Shown here one piece after another: positions 1-9,014 of a DNA stretch of 64,000 nt. The notes beneath the pieces were generated by a model. The model saw only the letters and a program-made list of their open reading frames with translations, did no database searches and was not told where the DNA came from. A program made the position numbers and the translations under genes. Position 1 is the stretch's first letter, and every line of letters begins with the position of its first letter. Source of the DNA: Litorilinea aerophila (GTDB lineage Bacteria; Chloroflexota; Anaerolineae; Caldilineales; Caldilineaceae); NCBI RefSeq assembly GCF_006569185.2, contig NZ_VIGC02000022.1, forward strand, positions 1-64,000. Direction: 5' to 3'.

Positions 1-600
1 AGGAAGCGGCCGGAGCAACTAGCCAGCTTTGCGCGGTCGCCCCGCACGCCGTTCAGGAAGTGTTATTCGGTTCTCAAGGATCAGAGGTGCCGTTTTGTCG
101 ATTGTTACCGAGACATATCAGCGTCCTATTTGACTTTTCTGCAGAGGAGTCATCTTTGCACTTTATTTTCAGCCACAGATAACACGGATTACACAGACAA
201 CGCCCCATGCGGCGGCGTCCCTGCACCTGTCCGGATTGGGTGCAACACGTGGGTAGGGCGGGTCTCTGGCCCGCCGTGGGTGGCTGGTTCGACAGCGGGC
301 GGGCACGGCGGCCCGCCCCTACGGGAATGGGCGCCCTTCCGGGCACCACCGTGCGGCCGGAGACCGCACCTACGACAAGAGCCGCCATCCGCACAGATCG
401 GACGCCACGGATATAAGGATCACCACCGCCACGCGGAGTCGGCATCTGAGGATGCCGACCCAGTCGCTGCGCAGCCGTCGCCGTCCCTTCACCCACCTGG
501 ATCTGGCACCCTCGGGCGGCTGGGAGCCGCCCCTACCGCACAGCCAAAAGTAAAAAAACGAATCGGGTGGCCCTCAGTATGGCCCAAAGGGCGCCGGCGG
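1..600. other. repeat-rich non-coding region
   Basis: I find no gene with protein-like composition on either strand downstream of the SpoIID gene; the open frames here are shadows of GC-rich DNA. The stretch holds a fragment of the dispersed MITE-like repeat (115-153) followed by a 'cacagataacacggattacacaga'-like tail to about 205. Further on are GC hairpins: a GGGCGGGTC.../...GGCCCGCC arrangement near 255-320 and a perfect 7-bp stem at 514-520/526-532. The latter may help end the minus-strand transcript, but it lacks a clear T-run. Confidence 0.5.
115..153 (+). repeat. MITE-like repeat, right-end fragment
   Basis: This matches the right end of the 127-bp element at 28588-28714 (both carry TCAGCGTCCT followed by a short spacer and the terminal CTGCAG/GAGTCAT motif). 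Positions 131-152 are nearly palindromic: TGACT and AGTCA flank CTGCAG. It may therefore be a left terminus fused to a right terminus after internal deletion. Confidence 0.55.
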
Positions 601-3600
601 TCAACGCTGGACCAGGGGCAAGAAGAGCTGGCCGCCGGTGAGCCGAAGCGCCATCTCCACCCATGGCCCTGTCCGCCCCAACCGGTCGATCCCCCGGGCC
701 CGTACCCAAACCGGCTCGTCGGGTGCCAGCGGCAGGGCCGTGGAGCCACTGGCCGGCCAGGCGCCGCCCACCGCCTGCCATTCCCCGCTGCCCCGACGGG
801 ATGCCAGCTCCACCCGCTCCACGCCGGCGGCATCGTCACTGGCCGACCAGTGGATGGCCACGCTCCCGGATGGCGCGCCCGACGGAGCAAGCGCCTGCCA
901 GAGAAGGACAACAGGCGGCGCCAGATCCAGGGCCGCCGTGATAGAGTGGGTCAGGCTGACGTTGCCGGCCTGGTCCTGTCCCCAGTAGGTCAGCCGGTGG
1001 ACGCCGGCCGACTCCAGGCGGACCGGGCCGGTGTACAGCTGCTCTCCGGCGCCGTCCACCCCATACCAGATTCCCGCCAGGCCGCTGACGCTGTCCTCGC
1101 CCTGCAAAGTCACCGTCACCGCCCCAGTGTACCACCCGTTCATCTGGGGGCCGGTCAGGATGGCCGTCACCGTGGGCGGGGTGGTGTCCACTCCCAGGGT
1201 GAAGACCCGGCTGAGGGCCACGTTGCCGCTGTGGTCCGTGGCCCGGAACTGGATCCGGTGCAGGCCGTCGGGCAGGGGTGGCAGGGAGGCAGCGATGTGC
1301 TGGGGAGCCCACGGGTTCTCCGGGAAGGAAAAGCTGGCCGTCCTCGTTCCCGACAGGCCCGGCCCTTCCAGCACGAGTTCGCCGGTAGCCAATCCACTGA
1401 CCCCATCGGTGACCGGGAGGGTGACGGAAAGGGCCACGCTTTCCCGTTGCCAGCCCTGGGGCGAAAAATCTGCGCCAAATTCGGGCGAGGTCTCATCCTG
1501 GATGGTGACCTGCCCGCTGGCCGGCCGGCTGGGGTTGCCCGCCTCGTCGAAGGCGATGGCCTGGATGGCCGTGGGACCGGCACCACCGTAGGCGGGCCAG
1601 CTCACCGTGGCGTGGGGCGCTGCCGGGACGGGCGGCAACTGCCAGACCTCCACCCGATCCAGGGCCAGGTCCACCTCCCCCGGCCAGGCCACCCGAAACT
1701 CCAGCCCCCGGGGCGGTGTGAAGAGGTAGAAGTCCACGGCTACGGGGCTGTAGACGCCGCCGGAGATGAAATCGCTGGGCCAGACATCCCGCAGCCCCAG
1801 GATCTGGTTACCCAGGTCATCCACCACATCCAGGCGGGCAACCCGCCGGGCTGGCGTCAGGGTGCCCGTCATGGCGCCGGTCATGGTGAACGTCGTGGTG
1901 GTAAGCGTCGTTGTGGCGGGTGGCGTGGCCCGCAGCCAGAACAGGGCGCGGTAGGAGCGGCCAGCCGGTAGGCGGGTGGTGTACGGGCCGTACCAGACGC
2001 CGGCCTGATCCACCCCTGCGCGGGCCTGGAGGGCCTGTCCGTTGGCCGCGGCTGTGTCGCTCACCACCTGGCCACTGCCTGGCGTTTGGTAGAGGGACTC
2101 CCCCTCCCACACCCAATTGCGGCTGAGGCCGAGCCATCCCGTCGAGCGGGCATCCCCGGGGCGGGTAACCGAAATGGGGATGACGGATCCGGTGACCACA
2201 GCCGGCAGGGAGAGGGCGGGCGTGGCCGGCGGCGTAGCGTCGAAGGCCACCACGACCTGGTCCATCTGCGTGTCGGCCACCCGCAGGGTAGCGGTGTAGG
2301 TGACAGCGGCAGGGGCCGGATCCGGCCGCCAGAGGCCACCGTCCGGGCTGATGGGGTAGGTGACGCTGATGCCGCCAGGCATCTGGATGGCCAGGGTGGC
2401 AGTCACGCCGTGGGGCAAGAGGGGCCGCCAGCGCACGGCCGGGCCGGGTAGGACCGCTGCCGGCCCCAGGTCCAGCAGCGCGCCCAGGGGACGGCCAGGG
2501 TCAGTCGCGTCCTGGAGGTAGACGCCGGTGTAGTAGTGACCCAGGATCTGGCGGTAGTTGTGGCCGGCCTGGGCGCGGCGGAAGGCGCCCCACTGGCTCA
2601 GGCCGTAGCCGTGCCCCCAACGCGCCTGCCCCAGGGCGAAAAGGTCGGGCACGGCCTGGAGGTAGCTCACGTTGGGATTGGTGCGGGTCGGATGGCCATT
2701 CTCCGCGCTGTACATGGCCACGATGGGCCAGCCGAAGGGATCATCCCGGGCGCTCAGGTACTGGCCTGCGGTGGCTGCCACCGCGGCATCGGTGCTGGGA
2801 TAGCGTTGGTCGCACATCATCTGGAAGTTGGCCCAGTCGGTGACGTCGTAATCGGGCCGGCCCACCAGGATCTGGCGCCAGGCGTAGGTGCGGGCGGCCA
2901 CGGCCTGGGCGGCCAGCGCGTCGAAGGGCCAGCTGGCCGGCACCTCGGCAGGCACGGCCCGGGCCACATACTCTTCGAAGGGGATGACATCCACCTGCCA
3001 GGCGGGCACATCCCGGCAGCCGTTGCTGGGGTGGTGGGCCACCCGGATGGTGGCGGGGTACGGGGGGACGTGGTCGGCGCTAACCAGGTCCCAGGCCAGC
3101 TCAGCCTGGGAGAACGGGTGGACGGCATCGGCCTGAGCCAGGGACGTCAGCTGCCCCGTGGCCGGGTCGTACGCCACGACGCCGCTGGCAGCCGCCACCT
3201 GCAGGGAGCCGTCTGCCTGCCACTCGGGCGAAAAGCCCGGGATGACCGTGATGAGCTGGGCTGCGTCCACGTCCACCAGGTAGACCCGGGCCTGGGCGGC
3301 CGTCTGGGTGCCCAGGGGCGCGACGGCCACAGCCACCAGACGTCCATCCGGGCGCCACTGCAGGGGGCCCAGGTGGGCGTGGGCCTCGTCCAGGAGCACC
3401 ACTCCGTCCACGGCCAGGTAGGCATGGCGGGGATCCGTGCCTGTCTCCACCTGGGGGGCCGGCGGGGTGGAGGCCGCGGCCACCCGGGCCATCCCTGTCA
3501 ACAGCAACAGCACCAGCCCGACACCCACGGCCGCCACCAGCGCCACGGCCTGCAACGCCACCCCCCTGGCCGCCCGGTTACAGCCCCACCGTCGATTCAC

Positions 3601-3603
3601 CAT
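601..3603 (-). CDS. secreted SpoIID/LytB-domain protein with Ig-like repeats
   Basis: About 1000 aa. A basic N-terminus and hydrophobic helix (about residues 15-45) indicate export. Residues 200-360 form a SpoIID/LytB domain: the segment IPFEEYVARAVPAEVP, then AAQAVAARTYA, then HGYGLSQWGA. SpoIID proteins are peptidoglycan lytic transglycosylases or amidase enhancers. The C-terminal half is a series of DxTPPxV-type beta-sandwich (bacterial Ig-like) repeats, and the protein ends in GGQLFLPLVQR, resembling a short tail common on Chloroflexota exported proteins. The start at 3603 is chosen because GAGGTG lies 9 nt upstream; ATG at 3609 or 3648 are alternatives. It is a single gene, divergent from the Pot operon. 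Whether it acts in cell-wall turnover or only borrows the fold is not shown. Confidence 0.85.
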   Translation of the reverse strand: MVNRRWGCNRAARGVALQAVALVAAVGVGLVLLLLTGMARVAAASTPPAPQVETGTDPRHAYLAVDGVVLLDEAHAHLGPLQWRPDGRLVAVAVAPLGTQTAAQARVYLVDVDAAQLITVIPGFSPEWQADGSLQVAAASGVVAYDPATGQLTSLAQADAVHPFSQAELAWDLVSADHVPPYPATIRVAHHPSNGCRDVPAWQVDVIPFEEYVARAVPAEVPASWPFDALAAQAVAARTYAWRQILVGRPDYDVTDWANFQMMCDQRYPSTDAAVAATAGQYLSARDDPFGWPIVAMYSAENGHPTRTNPNVSYLQAVPDLFALGQARWGHGYGLSQWGAFRRAQAGHNYRQILGHYYTGVYLQDATDPGRPLGALLDLGPAAVLPGPAVRWRPLLPHGVTATLAIQMPGGISVTYPISPDGGLWRPDPAPAAVTYTATLRVADTQMDQVVVAFDATPPATPALSLPAVVTGSVIPISVTRPGDARSTGWLGLSRNWVWEGESLYQTPGSGQVVSDTAAANGQALQARAGVDQAGVWYGPYTTRLPAGRSYRALFWLRATPPATTTLTTTTFTMTGAMTGTLTPARRVARLDVVDDLGNQILGLRDVWPSDFISGGVYSPVAVDFYLFTPPRGLEFRVAWPGEVDLALDRVEVWQLPPVPAAPHATVSWPAYGGAGPTAIQAIAFDEAGNPSRPASGQVTIQDETSPEFGADFSPQGWQRESVALSVTLPVTDGVSGLATGELVLEGPGLSGTRTASFSFPENPWAPQHIAASLPPLPDGLHRIQFRATDHSGNVALSRVFTLGVDTTPPTVTAILTGPQMNGWYTGAVTVTLQGEDSVSGLAGIWYGVDGAGEQLYTGPVRLESAGVHRLTYWGQDQAGNVSLTHSITAALDLAPPVVLLWQALAPSGAPSGSVAIHWSASDDAAGVERVELASRRGSGEWQAVGGAWPASGSTALPLAPDEPVWVRARGIDRLGRTGPWVEMALRLTGGQLFLPLVQR

Positions 3604-3860
3604 CACCATGCGCACCTCTTCCCGTGGGCCTACGCCCGCGACGCTCACACTTGAGCCCCTTTTTTCTGTGGGGCCACTCTATAGTACACTGTTAGCGAGA
3701 TAACTGATTTCAACCACCCATTGGTTTCCCCCATTCAACCACACCTGTGACAGCCTGACATCCGCTTTATGACAGAGTTGCTCTGCGCAACAGTGGTAAA
3801 GTGGTAAATACGATGAGGACAAATACGAGGACAAATACGATGAGTACAAAGGAGAATCCC
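3604..3860. other. divergent intergenic region with 12-bp tandem repeat
   Basis: This region separates the SpoIID gene (-) from potD (+). It contains two perfect copies of GAGGACAAATAC at 3815-3838 just upstream of potD, and an extended -10-like TGGTAAAGT at 3794-3802. No convincing -35 was found for either direction. Confidence 0.45.
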
Positions 3861-4973
3861 ATGACCACACGCCTGAAATCACTCACCTGCGTTGGACTCA
3901 TCCTGGTCCTCTGGCTGCTGGCGGCCTGTGCGCCGGTTCCCGGGGCGGCCCCTACGACCAGCGAATCGGGCGAGGGGGCCGCTGTCCGGGAGCTCCACGT
4001 GCTCAACTGGCAGGGGTACGGCTCGGACGAGCCGTGGGCCATCGAGCAGTTTGAACAGGCCCACAACGCCCGGGTCATCCACGACTATTTTAATTCCGAG
4101 GATGAACTGCTGACCAAGCTGCGCACCAGCCCCGGCAAGTACGACGTGGTCCTGCCCAACATCGCCTACATCCCGCCCGCCATTCAGGACGGGCTCCTGC
4201 AGCCCATCGACGTCAGCCGGCTGGCGGTCTGGTCCAAATTGCCGGAGCGCTTCCAGACCTTGCCGGAGATCGTCCACGAGGGCGAAGTCTACGGCGTTCC
4301 GTGGGCCTGGGGTGCCACTTCCCTGGTCTACAACACGGAACTTTACCCCGAAGGCTTCGACTCCTTGAACGTCCTGTGGGATCCGGCCTATGCGGGGCAG
4401 GTGGGCTTCGAGGACAACTATGAAGACGCGGTGATCTTCGCGGCCCTGGCGCTGGGCCTGGAGAATCCCAGCCAGCCAGAGGACCTGGACGCGGTGCGGG
4501 CCAAGCTGGAAGCCCTCATGCCCAACGTGCGGGCCTTCTGGCAGTCGGAGGATGAGTTCAACCGCCTCTTCAGCAGCGGCGAGATCTCCCTGGGCGTCTA
4601 CTGGAGCGGCTCCACCTCCCGGGCCCAGACGGTCTTTGGCCTGCCCATCGCCTTTGTGATCCCCCAGGAAGGGGCCATCGGCTGGATCGACGCCTGGTCC
4701 ATCCCTGCGGACGCGCCCAACCCGGAGCTGGCCTACGCCTGGATCGACTTCATGAGCAGCCCGGAGTTCTACGTAGAGTGGGACCGGGTGGCGGGCGCGC
4801 CGGTGCCGGCCAACCCCGAGAGCCTGGCCCAGATGCCCGAGGACTCCTTCACCAACACCGTCTTCGGCGATCCGTCGGTGGTGGAGAAACTGGCCTTCAT
4901 CACCTACACGCCGCCGGAGGTCCGGGAGCAGTGGATCGAGCTGTGGCAAGAGGTGAAGGCCGGCGCCAAGTAA
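3861..4973 (+). CDS. potD: spermidine/putrescine-type ABC substrate-binding lipoprotein
   Basis: 370 aa. A lipoprotein signal peptide ends in LLAAC with Cys23 as the predicted lipidation site, then a Ser/Gly/Glu linker, then a PotD/PotF-type periplasmic-binding fold (ELHVLNWQGYGSD..., YDVVLPNIAYIPP, VPWAWGATSLVYN). It should capture a polyamine or related cationic solute outside the membrane and deliver it to the PotB/PotC channel. The start at 3861 has AAGGAG 6 nt upstream; the upstream in-frame ATGs at 3801 and 3840 run through a 12-bp tandem repeat and look non-coding. It is first in an operon with PotB, PotC and PotA (gene order D-B-C-A). Substrate specificity cannot be read from sequence alone. 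Confidence 0.88.
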   Translation: MTTRLKSLTCVGLILVLWLLAACAPVPGAAPTTSESGEGAAVRELHVLNWQGYGSDEPWAIEQFEQAHNARVIHDYFNSEDELLTKLRTSPGKYDVVLPNIAYIPPAIQDGLLQPIDVSRLAVWSKLPERFQTLPEIVHEGEVYGVPWAWGATSLVYNTELYPEGFDSLNVLWDPAYAGQVGFEDNYEDAVIFAALALGLENPSQPEDLDAVRAKLEALMPNVRAFWQSEDEFNRLFSSGEISLGVYWSGSTSRAQTVFGLPIAFVIPQEGAIGWIDAWSIPADAPNPELAYAWIDFMSSPEFYVEWDRVAGAPVPANPESLAQMPEDSFTNTVFGDPSVVEKLAFITYTPPEVREQWIELWQEVKAGAK

Positions 4974-5016
4974 GCGCCGTCCAGCCTAAACCCAATCACA
5001 GGGCAAGTCATCTGGC

Positions 5017-5895
5017 ATGAGAAAAGCGCCTTCCCGGTGGAGTCTGGTGGCCCTCCTGGGGCCAGCCTACCTGTGGCTGGCCCTCTTCGGTTTCCTGCCC
5101 CTGCTCATCATGCTCTACTTCAGCTTCCTGAGCGATGTGCCCTTGGGCAACCGGACCGTCCACCTGACCCTGGAGAACTACGCCCGCTTCTTCTCCCGGG
5201 GCTTTTACAGCCGCCTCACCCTGGATTCCCTGGTGATGGGCGCGTACACCACCCTGGGCTGCCTGCTCCTGGGCTATCCCCTGGCCTATGCCCTGGCCCG
5301 ATACGTGCAGGGACGCTGGCAGACGGCCCTCTTCCTGCTGATCATCGTGCCCTTCTGGAGCAACTCCCTGATCCGGCTCTATTCGTGGATCATTGTCTTG
5401 GGCAAAGGCGGGATTGTGAGCGCCCTGTTGAGCCGGTTGGGCATTCCCCTGGAGGATGGGCTGCTCTTCACTTACCCCGCCATCATCATCGGGTTGGTCC
5501 ACGCCTACCTGCCCTACATGGTGCTGACCATCTACGTTGCGCTGGATCGCATCGACACCTCCCTGCTGGAGGCGGCGGCCAGCCTGGGGGCCCGGCCCTG
5601 GCGGACGTTCCTCCGGGTGATCTGGCCGTTGAGCCTGCCGGGCGTGCTGGCCGGCGTGATCCTGGTCTTCATCCCGGCCATCGGCTCCTTTGTGGAGCCC
5701 CGGCTGTTGGGCGGGCCGGCGGGCACCATGTTGGGCACCATCATCGAGGACCAGTTCGTGCAGGTCTTCAACTGGCCCCTGGGCGCGGCGCTCTCGTTCA
5801 TCCTGCTCCTCATCGTGATCCTCATCATGGCCCTGTCGGCCCGGCTCCTCGGCCTGGCCACATGGGACCGCGGCCAGGAGGCGGGCCATGGGTGA
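5017..5895 (+). CDS. potB: polyamine-type ABC transporter permease, PotB-like
   Basis: 292 aa integral membrane protein with about six hydrophobic segments and the inner-membrane permease (EAA) loop EAAASLGARPWRTFLRVIWPLSLPG near residues 188-212, the contact site for the ATPase. It has the characteristic PotB spacing, with a first helix directly after a short basic N-terminus. It starts 43 nt after potD and its last 8 nt overlap potC, so translation is probably coupled. With PotC it forms the heterodimeric channel for the solute captured by PotD. Confidence 0.9.
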   Translation: MRKAPSRWSLVALLGPAYLWLALFGFLPLLIMLYFSFLSDVPLGNRTVHLTLENYARFFSRGFYSRLTLDSLVMGAYTTLGCLLLGYPLAYALARYVQGRWQTALFLLIIVPFWSNSLIRLYSWIIVLGKGGIVSALLSRLGIPLEDGLLFTYPAIIIGLVHAYLPYMVLTIYVALDRIDTSLLEAAASLGARPWRTFLRVIWPLSLPGVLAGVILVFIPAIGSFVEPRLLGGPAGTMLGTIIEDQFVQVFNWPLGAALSFILLLIVILIMALSARLLGLATWDRGQEAGHG

Positions 5896-6670
5896 CCGGC
5901 CTGCCCTGGGGGCCTGGCTGGCCCGCACCTACATTGGGCTGTCGTTACTCTTTCTCTACGCGCCGGTGCTGGTCATGATGCTCATGGCCTTCAACCGCTC
6001 CCAGCTCAACGAATTCCCCATCGTGTGGGACCTGGTCTGGTTCCGGCGCCTGGCCCAAAACGAACGCCTGATCCTGGCCACCCTGAACAGCCTGGCCCTG
6101 GCCCTCCTCTCCGCGCTGACGGCCACCGCGCTGGGGACCCTGGCCGCGCTGGCCCTGGCTCGCTACCGCTTTCGGGGGCGGCAGCTGTTGCAGGCGCTCC
6201 TCATCCCGCCCATCACCATCCCCTGGCTGATCCTGGCGGTGGCCATGCTGCTGCTCTTCTTCTGGGCCGGCATCCCCCGCAGCCTGGCGACCCTCTACCT
6301 GGGTCATGTGACCATCCAGCTGCCCTACACCATCCTGGTGGTGAGCTCCCGCCTGGCCAATACCGATCCTGCCCTGGAGGAAGCGGCGGCCAGCCTGGGC
6401 GCGCGGCCCTGGCGAACCTTCTGGCGGGTCACCTTCCCCCTGGCCCTGCCCGGCATCCTGGCCGCGGGCCTCTTTGCCTTCACCGTCTCCTTCGACAACT
6501 TCGTGATCTCCTACTTCCTGGCGCCGCCGGGCGTCTCTACCCTGCCGGTGGAGATCTACTCCGCCATCCGCAAGGGCTTCACGCCGGAGATCAACGCCAT
6601 TTCTACCATCGTCTTCCTGCTCTCCGCCACCAGCATCCTGGTGGTGGGGCGGGAGATCAGCCTGCGTTAA
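5888..6670 (+). CDS. potC: polyamine-type ABC transporter permease, PotC-like
   Basis: 260 aa, about six membrane spans, with the second-subunit EAA loop EEAAASLGARPWRTFWRVTFPL around residues 162-182 and the FSFDNFVISYFLAPPG-type segment typical of PotC/PotI. The start overlaps the end of potB (ATGGGTGA context). It pairs with PotB in the membrane. The EAA loops of PotB and PotC are almost identical, as expected for two subunits docking to one PotA homodimer. Confidence 0.9.
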   Translation: MGDRPALGAWLARTYIGLSLLFLYAPVLVMMLMAFNRSQLNEFPIVWDLVWFRRLAQNERLILATLNSLALALLSALTATALGTLAALALARYRFRGRQLLQALLIPPITIPWLILAVAMLLLFFWAGIPRSLATLYLGHVTIQLPYTILVVSSRLANTDPALEEAAASLGARPWRTFWRVTFPLALPGILAAGLFAFTVSFDNFVISYFLAPPGVSTLPVEIYSAIRKGFTPEINAISTIVFLLSATSILVVGREISLR

Positions 6671-6682
6671 CTGGACCTGGAC

Positions 6683-7768
6683 ATGAGCGACGTACGCCTG
6701 GAGCATGTGACCTTTCGCTACGGCGATGTGATGGCCGCGGACGACGTCACCCTGCATGTGAGGGAGGGGGAGTTTTTTGCCCTGCTGGGCCCCAGCGGCA
6801 GCGGCAAGACCACCATCCTGCGGTTGGTAGCCGGCTTTCTCCAGCCTCAGTCGGGCGCTATCACCATTGGCGGCCGGCCTGTGGCGGGCATTCCGCCATA
6901 TGAGCGCCACATTGGCTTTGTCTTTCAGCACTATGCCCTCTTCCCCCACATGACCGTGGCCGAGAACGTGGCCTTTGGGCTGGAGAGCCGAGGGGTGCCC
7001 CGGGCGGAGATCCGTCGGCGGGTGAGCGAGGTGCTGGATCTGGTCCAGCTGACCGGGCTGGACGGGCGCCGTCCGGCCCAGCTTTCCGGGGGGCAACAGC
7101 AGCGGGTGGCCCTGGCCCGGGCCATTGTGACCCAGCCCCAGGTTTTGCTACTGGATGAGCCCCTGGCCGCGCTGGACAAGAAGCTGCGCACCCAGATGCA
7201 GGTGGAGCTGCGCCAGTTGCAGCAGCGGCTGGGCATCACCACCCTCTTCGTCACCCACGACCAGGAGGAGGCCCTGACCCTGGCCGACCGCATTGCGGTG
7301 ATGAACCAGGGGCGAATTGCCCAGGAGGGGCCACCGCGTCAGGTCTACGAACGCCCTCGGACCCTCTTCGTCTGCGACTTCCTGGGCGAAGCCAACATCC
7401 TGCCTGGCACGGTTCAGGCGGTGACCGGGGACGCCCTGACCGTTGGCCTGGCAGGCGGCGGCCAGATCCAGGCCCGGGGGGAGCAGGTGGCCGGCCGGGC
7501 CTGGCAGCCAGGGGCGTCCATCATCTGCGCAGTGCGGCCGGAGAATGTCCGTCTGGCGGTAGAGGCACCGGCCACCCCATTTGCCCTGGAAGGGGCTGTG
7601 GAGCACATCGCCTACAATGGACCCAGTGTGAACTACCATCTGCGCCGGGCCGGTGGGGACGAGTTTGTGGTCTTCGCCCAGAATGGCCTCTTGCCTGAGC
7701 CGCCTGCCCTCGGTCAGCGGGTCTACGTCACCTGGGATCCGGCCCACACCCTGGTGTTGGAGGGCTAG
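6683..7768 (+). CDS. potA: polyamine-type ABC transporter ATP-binding protein, PotA-like
   Basis: 361 aa. Walker A GPSGSGKT at residues 36-43, signature LSGGQQQRVALARA from 134, Walker B VLLLDEP at 154-160, and H-loop THDQEEA from 191. A C-terminal TOBE/OB region (about 230-355) is typical of PotA/MalK-class ATPases and usually regulatory. It powers import through PotB/PotC. It lies 12 nt after potC and is followed after only 4 nt by a response-regulator gene, so the transporter and a signalling protein are probably on one mRNA. Confidence 0.92.
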   Translation: MSDVRLEHVTFRYGDVMAADDVTLHVREGEFFALLGPSGSGKTTILRLVAGFLQPQSGAITIGGRPVAGIPPYERHIGFVFQHYALFPHMTVAENVAFGLESRGVPRAEIRRRVSEVLDLVQLTGLDGRRPAQLSGGQQQRVALARAIVTQPQVLLLDEPLAALDKKLRTQMQVELRQLQQRLGITTLFVTHDQEEALTLADRIAVMNQGRIAQEGPPRQVYERPRTLFVCDFLGEANILPGTVQAVTGDALTVGLAGGGQIQARGEQVAGRAWQPGASIICAVRPENVRLAVEAPATPFALEGAVEHIAYNGPSVNYHLRRAGGDEFVVFAQNGLLPEPPALGQRVYVTWDPAHTLVLEG

Positions 7769-7772
7769 CACC

Positions 7773-9014
7773 ATGGTTGATCAAGAGGTGTTCTACGAGG
7801 AAGTCCGGGAAGCATTACATCATCTCTACGACTATGACCGGCTCCGGTCATTGCATCTCAGGGCATGGCTGCAGGCTGAACCCGGCTTTACAGGTCCTCG
7901 AAGCCTAAAACAGATCCTGATCGATGCCGTAGAAGCCCTCAGGCCAGAGGCCGAAACGCCCATGGATGCACCCGATTGGCGCATTTACCAGATCCTTCTC
8001 TACCGTTTTGTCCAGGGCATGAGTACCCAAGAAGTCGCCGGTCAACTGGGACTGGGTGAGCGCCATTATCGGCGACTTCAAGCCCGGGCCATTGAACGCT
8101 TTGCCAGGCTTTTATGGGTACGGCACCTGGAAATCACTGAAGCAGGAGAGGAGGAAGCAGGGCTCCCAGACAGCAGCTGGCCGGAGCCCAAGGTGGGCTC
8201 TGACCTGGACTGGCTGCAGCGTGAAGGCACCCTGCAACAGACCCAACTGTACGAAATCTTTATTCAAGTGGAGCAGCTCTTGGCACCTTTAGCCCGAAAC
8301 AGAGGTGTTCACATTGAATTCCATCTTGTCCCGGATCTTCCACTGCTGCGGATTCATCCACAGGCCATACGCCAGGCGATGGTGAGCACCCTGGCCTTCA
8401 TGCTTGACCGTACACTGGCCCATCGTGTCCGGGTTGAAGCCCGTACCCAAGGGGAAGTTATCCAGATTACCATTCAGCCATGTTCCGATTCCTCCGCCCC
8501 TGCTCCACCCCAATCGGCAGCGCTATTCACAAAACCCTCTGCCCTGGAAGCGCTGGCTATTCCCCGCCAACTGCTGGACATGTACAACGGCAACCTGCAG
8601 GTCGGCCGGATTGAGTCTGGAGCCCCCATGCTCACCCTCCAAGTCCCTGTGGTCCGGCGTCTGCCCGTCCTGCTGGTCGAAGACAATGAAGATACCACCG
8701 AACTGTTCAGCCGCTATTTGGAAGGGAGCCCGTACCGTCCGGTTATCGCCAGCTCCAGCCAGGAAGCCATCTTTCTGGCCCAAAGGGTGAAGCCCAGGGC
8801 CATGATCCTGGACGTCATGATGCCCGAACAGGATGGATGGGAGACGCTGATCCTCTTCAAAGCCCATCCCTTGACCGCGACCATCCCGGTGATCGTGGCC
8901 ACAATCCTCACGGACCGGGAGCTGGCACTCTCGTTGGGAGCCGACGACTTTCTCCATAAACCAGTCAGCCAGGAACAACTACTGGCAGCACTTGACCAGG
9001 TAATTCAGCCATAG
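7773..9014 (+). CDS. atypical response regulator: HTH, degenerate GHKL-like and C-terminal receiver
   Basis: 413 aa in three parts. Residues 65-115 resemble a sigma-region-4/helix-turn-helix segment (MSTQEVAGQLGLGERHYRRLQAR). Residues 175-295 resemble a histidine-kinase ATPase fold without usable N, G1 or G2 boxes. Residues 297-410 are a complete receiver domain with acidic pocket E303/D304, phosphoacceptor D347 (ILDVMMPEQDGW), T380 and K396. Having the receiver at the C-terminus behind a dead ATPase-like module is unusual. The start is ATG 7773, 4 nt after potA, so it probably belongs to the pot operon. The 3' end overlaps the opposing hybrid kinase by 50 bp; that kinase is a candidate partner (inference). 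Confidence 0.72.
   Translation: MVDQEVFYEEVREALHHLYDYDRLRSLHLRAWLQAEPGFTGPRSLKQILIDAVEALRPEAETPMDAPDWRIYQILLYRFVQGMSTQEVAGQLGLGERHYRRLQARAIERFARLLWVRHLEITEAGEEEAGLPDSSWPEPKVGSDLDWLQREGTLQQTQLYEIFIQVEQLLAPLARNRGVHIEFHLVPDLPLLRIHPQAIRQAMVSTLAFMLDRTLAHRVRVEARTQGEVIQITIQPCSDSSAPAPPQSAALFTKPSALEALAIPRQLLDMYNGNLQVGRIESGAPMLTLQVPVVRRLPVLLVEDNEDTTELFSRYLEGSPYRPVIASSSQEAIFLAQRVKPRAMILDVMMPEQDGWETLILFKAHPLTATIPVIVATILTDRELALSLGADDFLHKPVSQEQLLAALDQVIQP

Noticed and set aside
130-1971. A 613-aa plus-strand open frame and others opposite the SpoIID gene (also 2536-3654)
   Set aside because: Arg/Pro/Gly-rich composition without motifs; opposite a gene with clear domains. A GC-rich antisense shadow.
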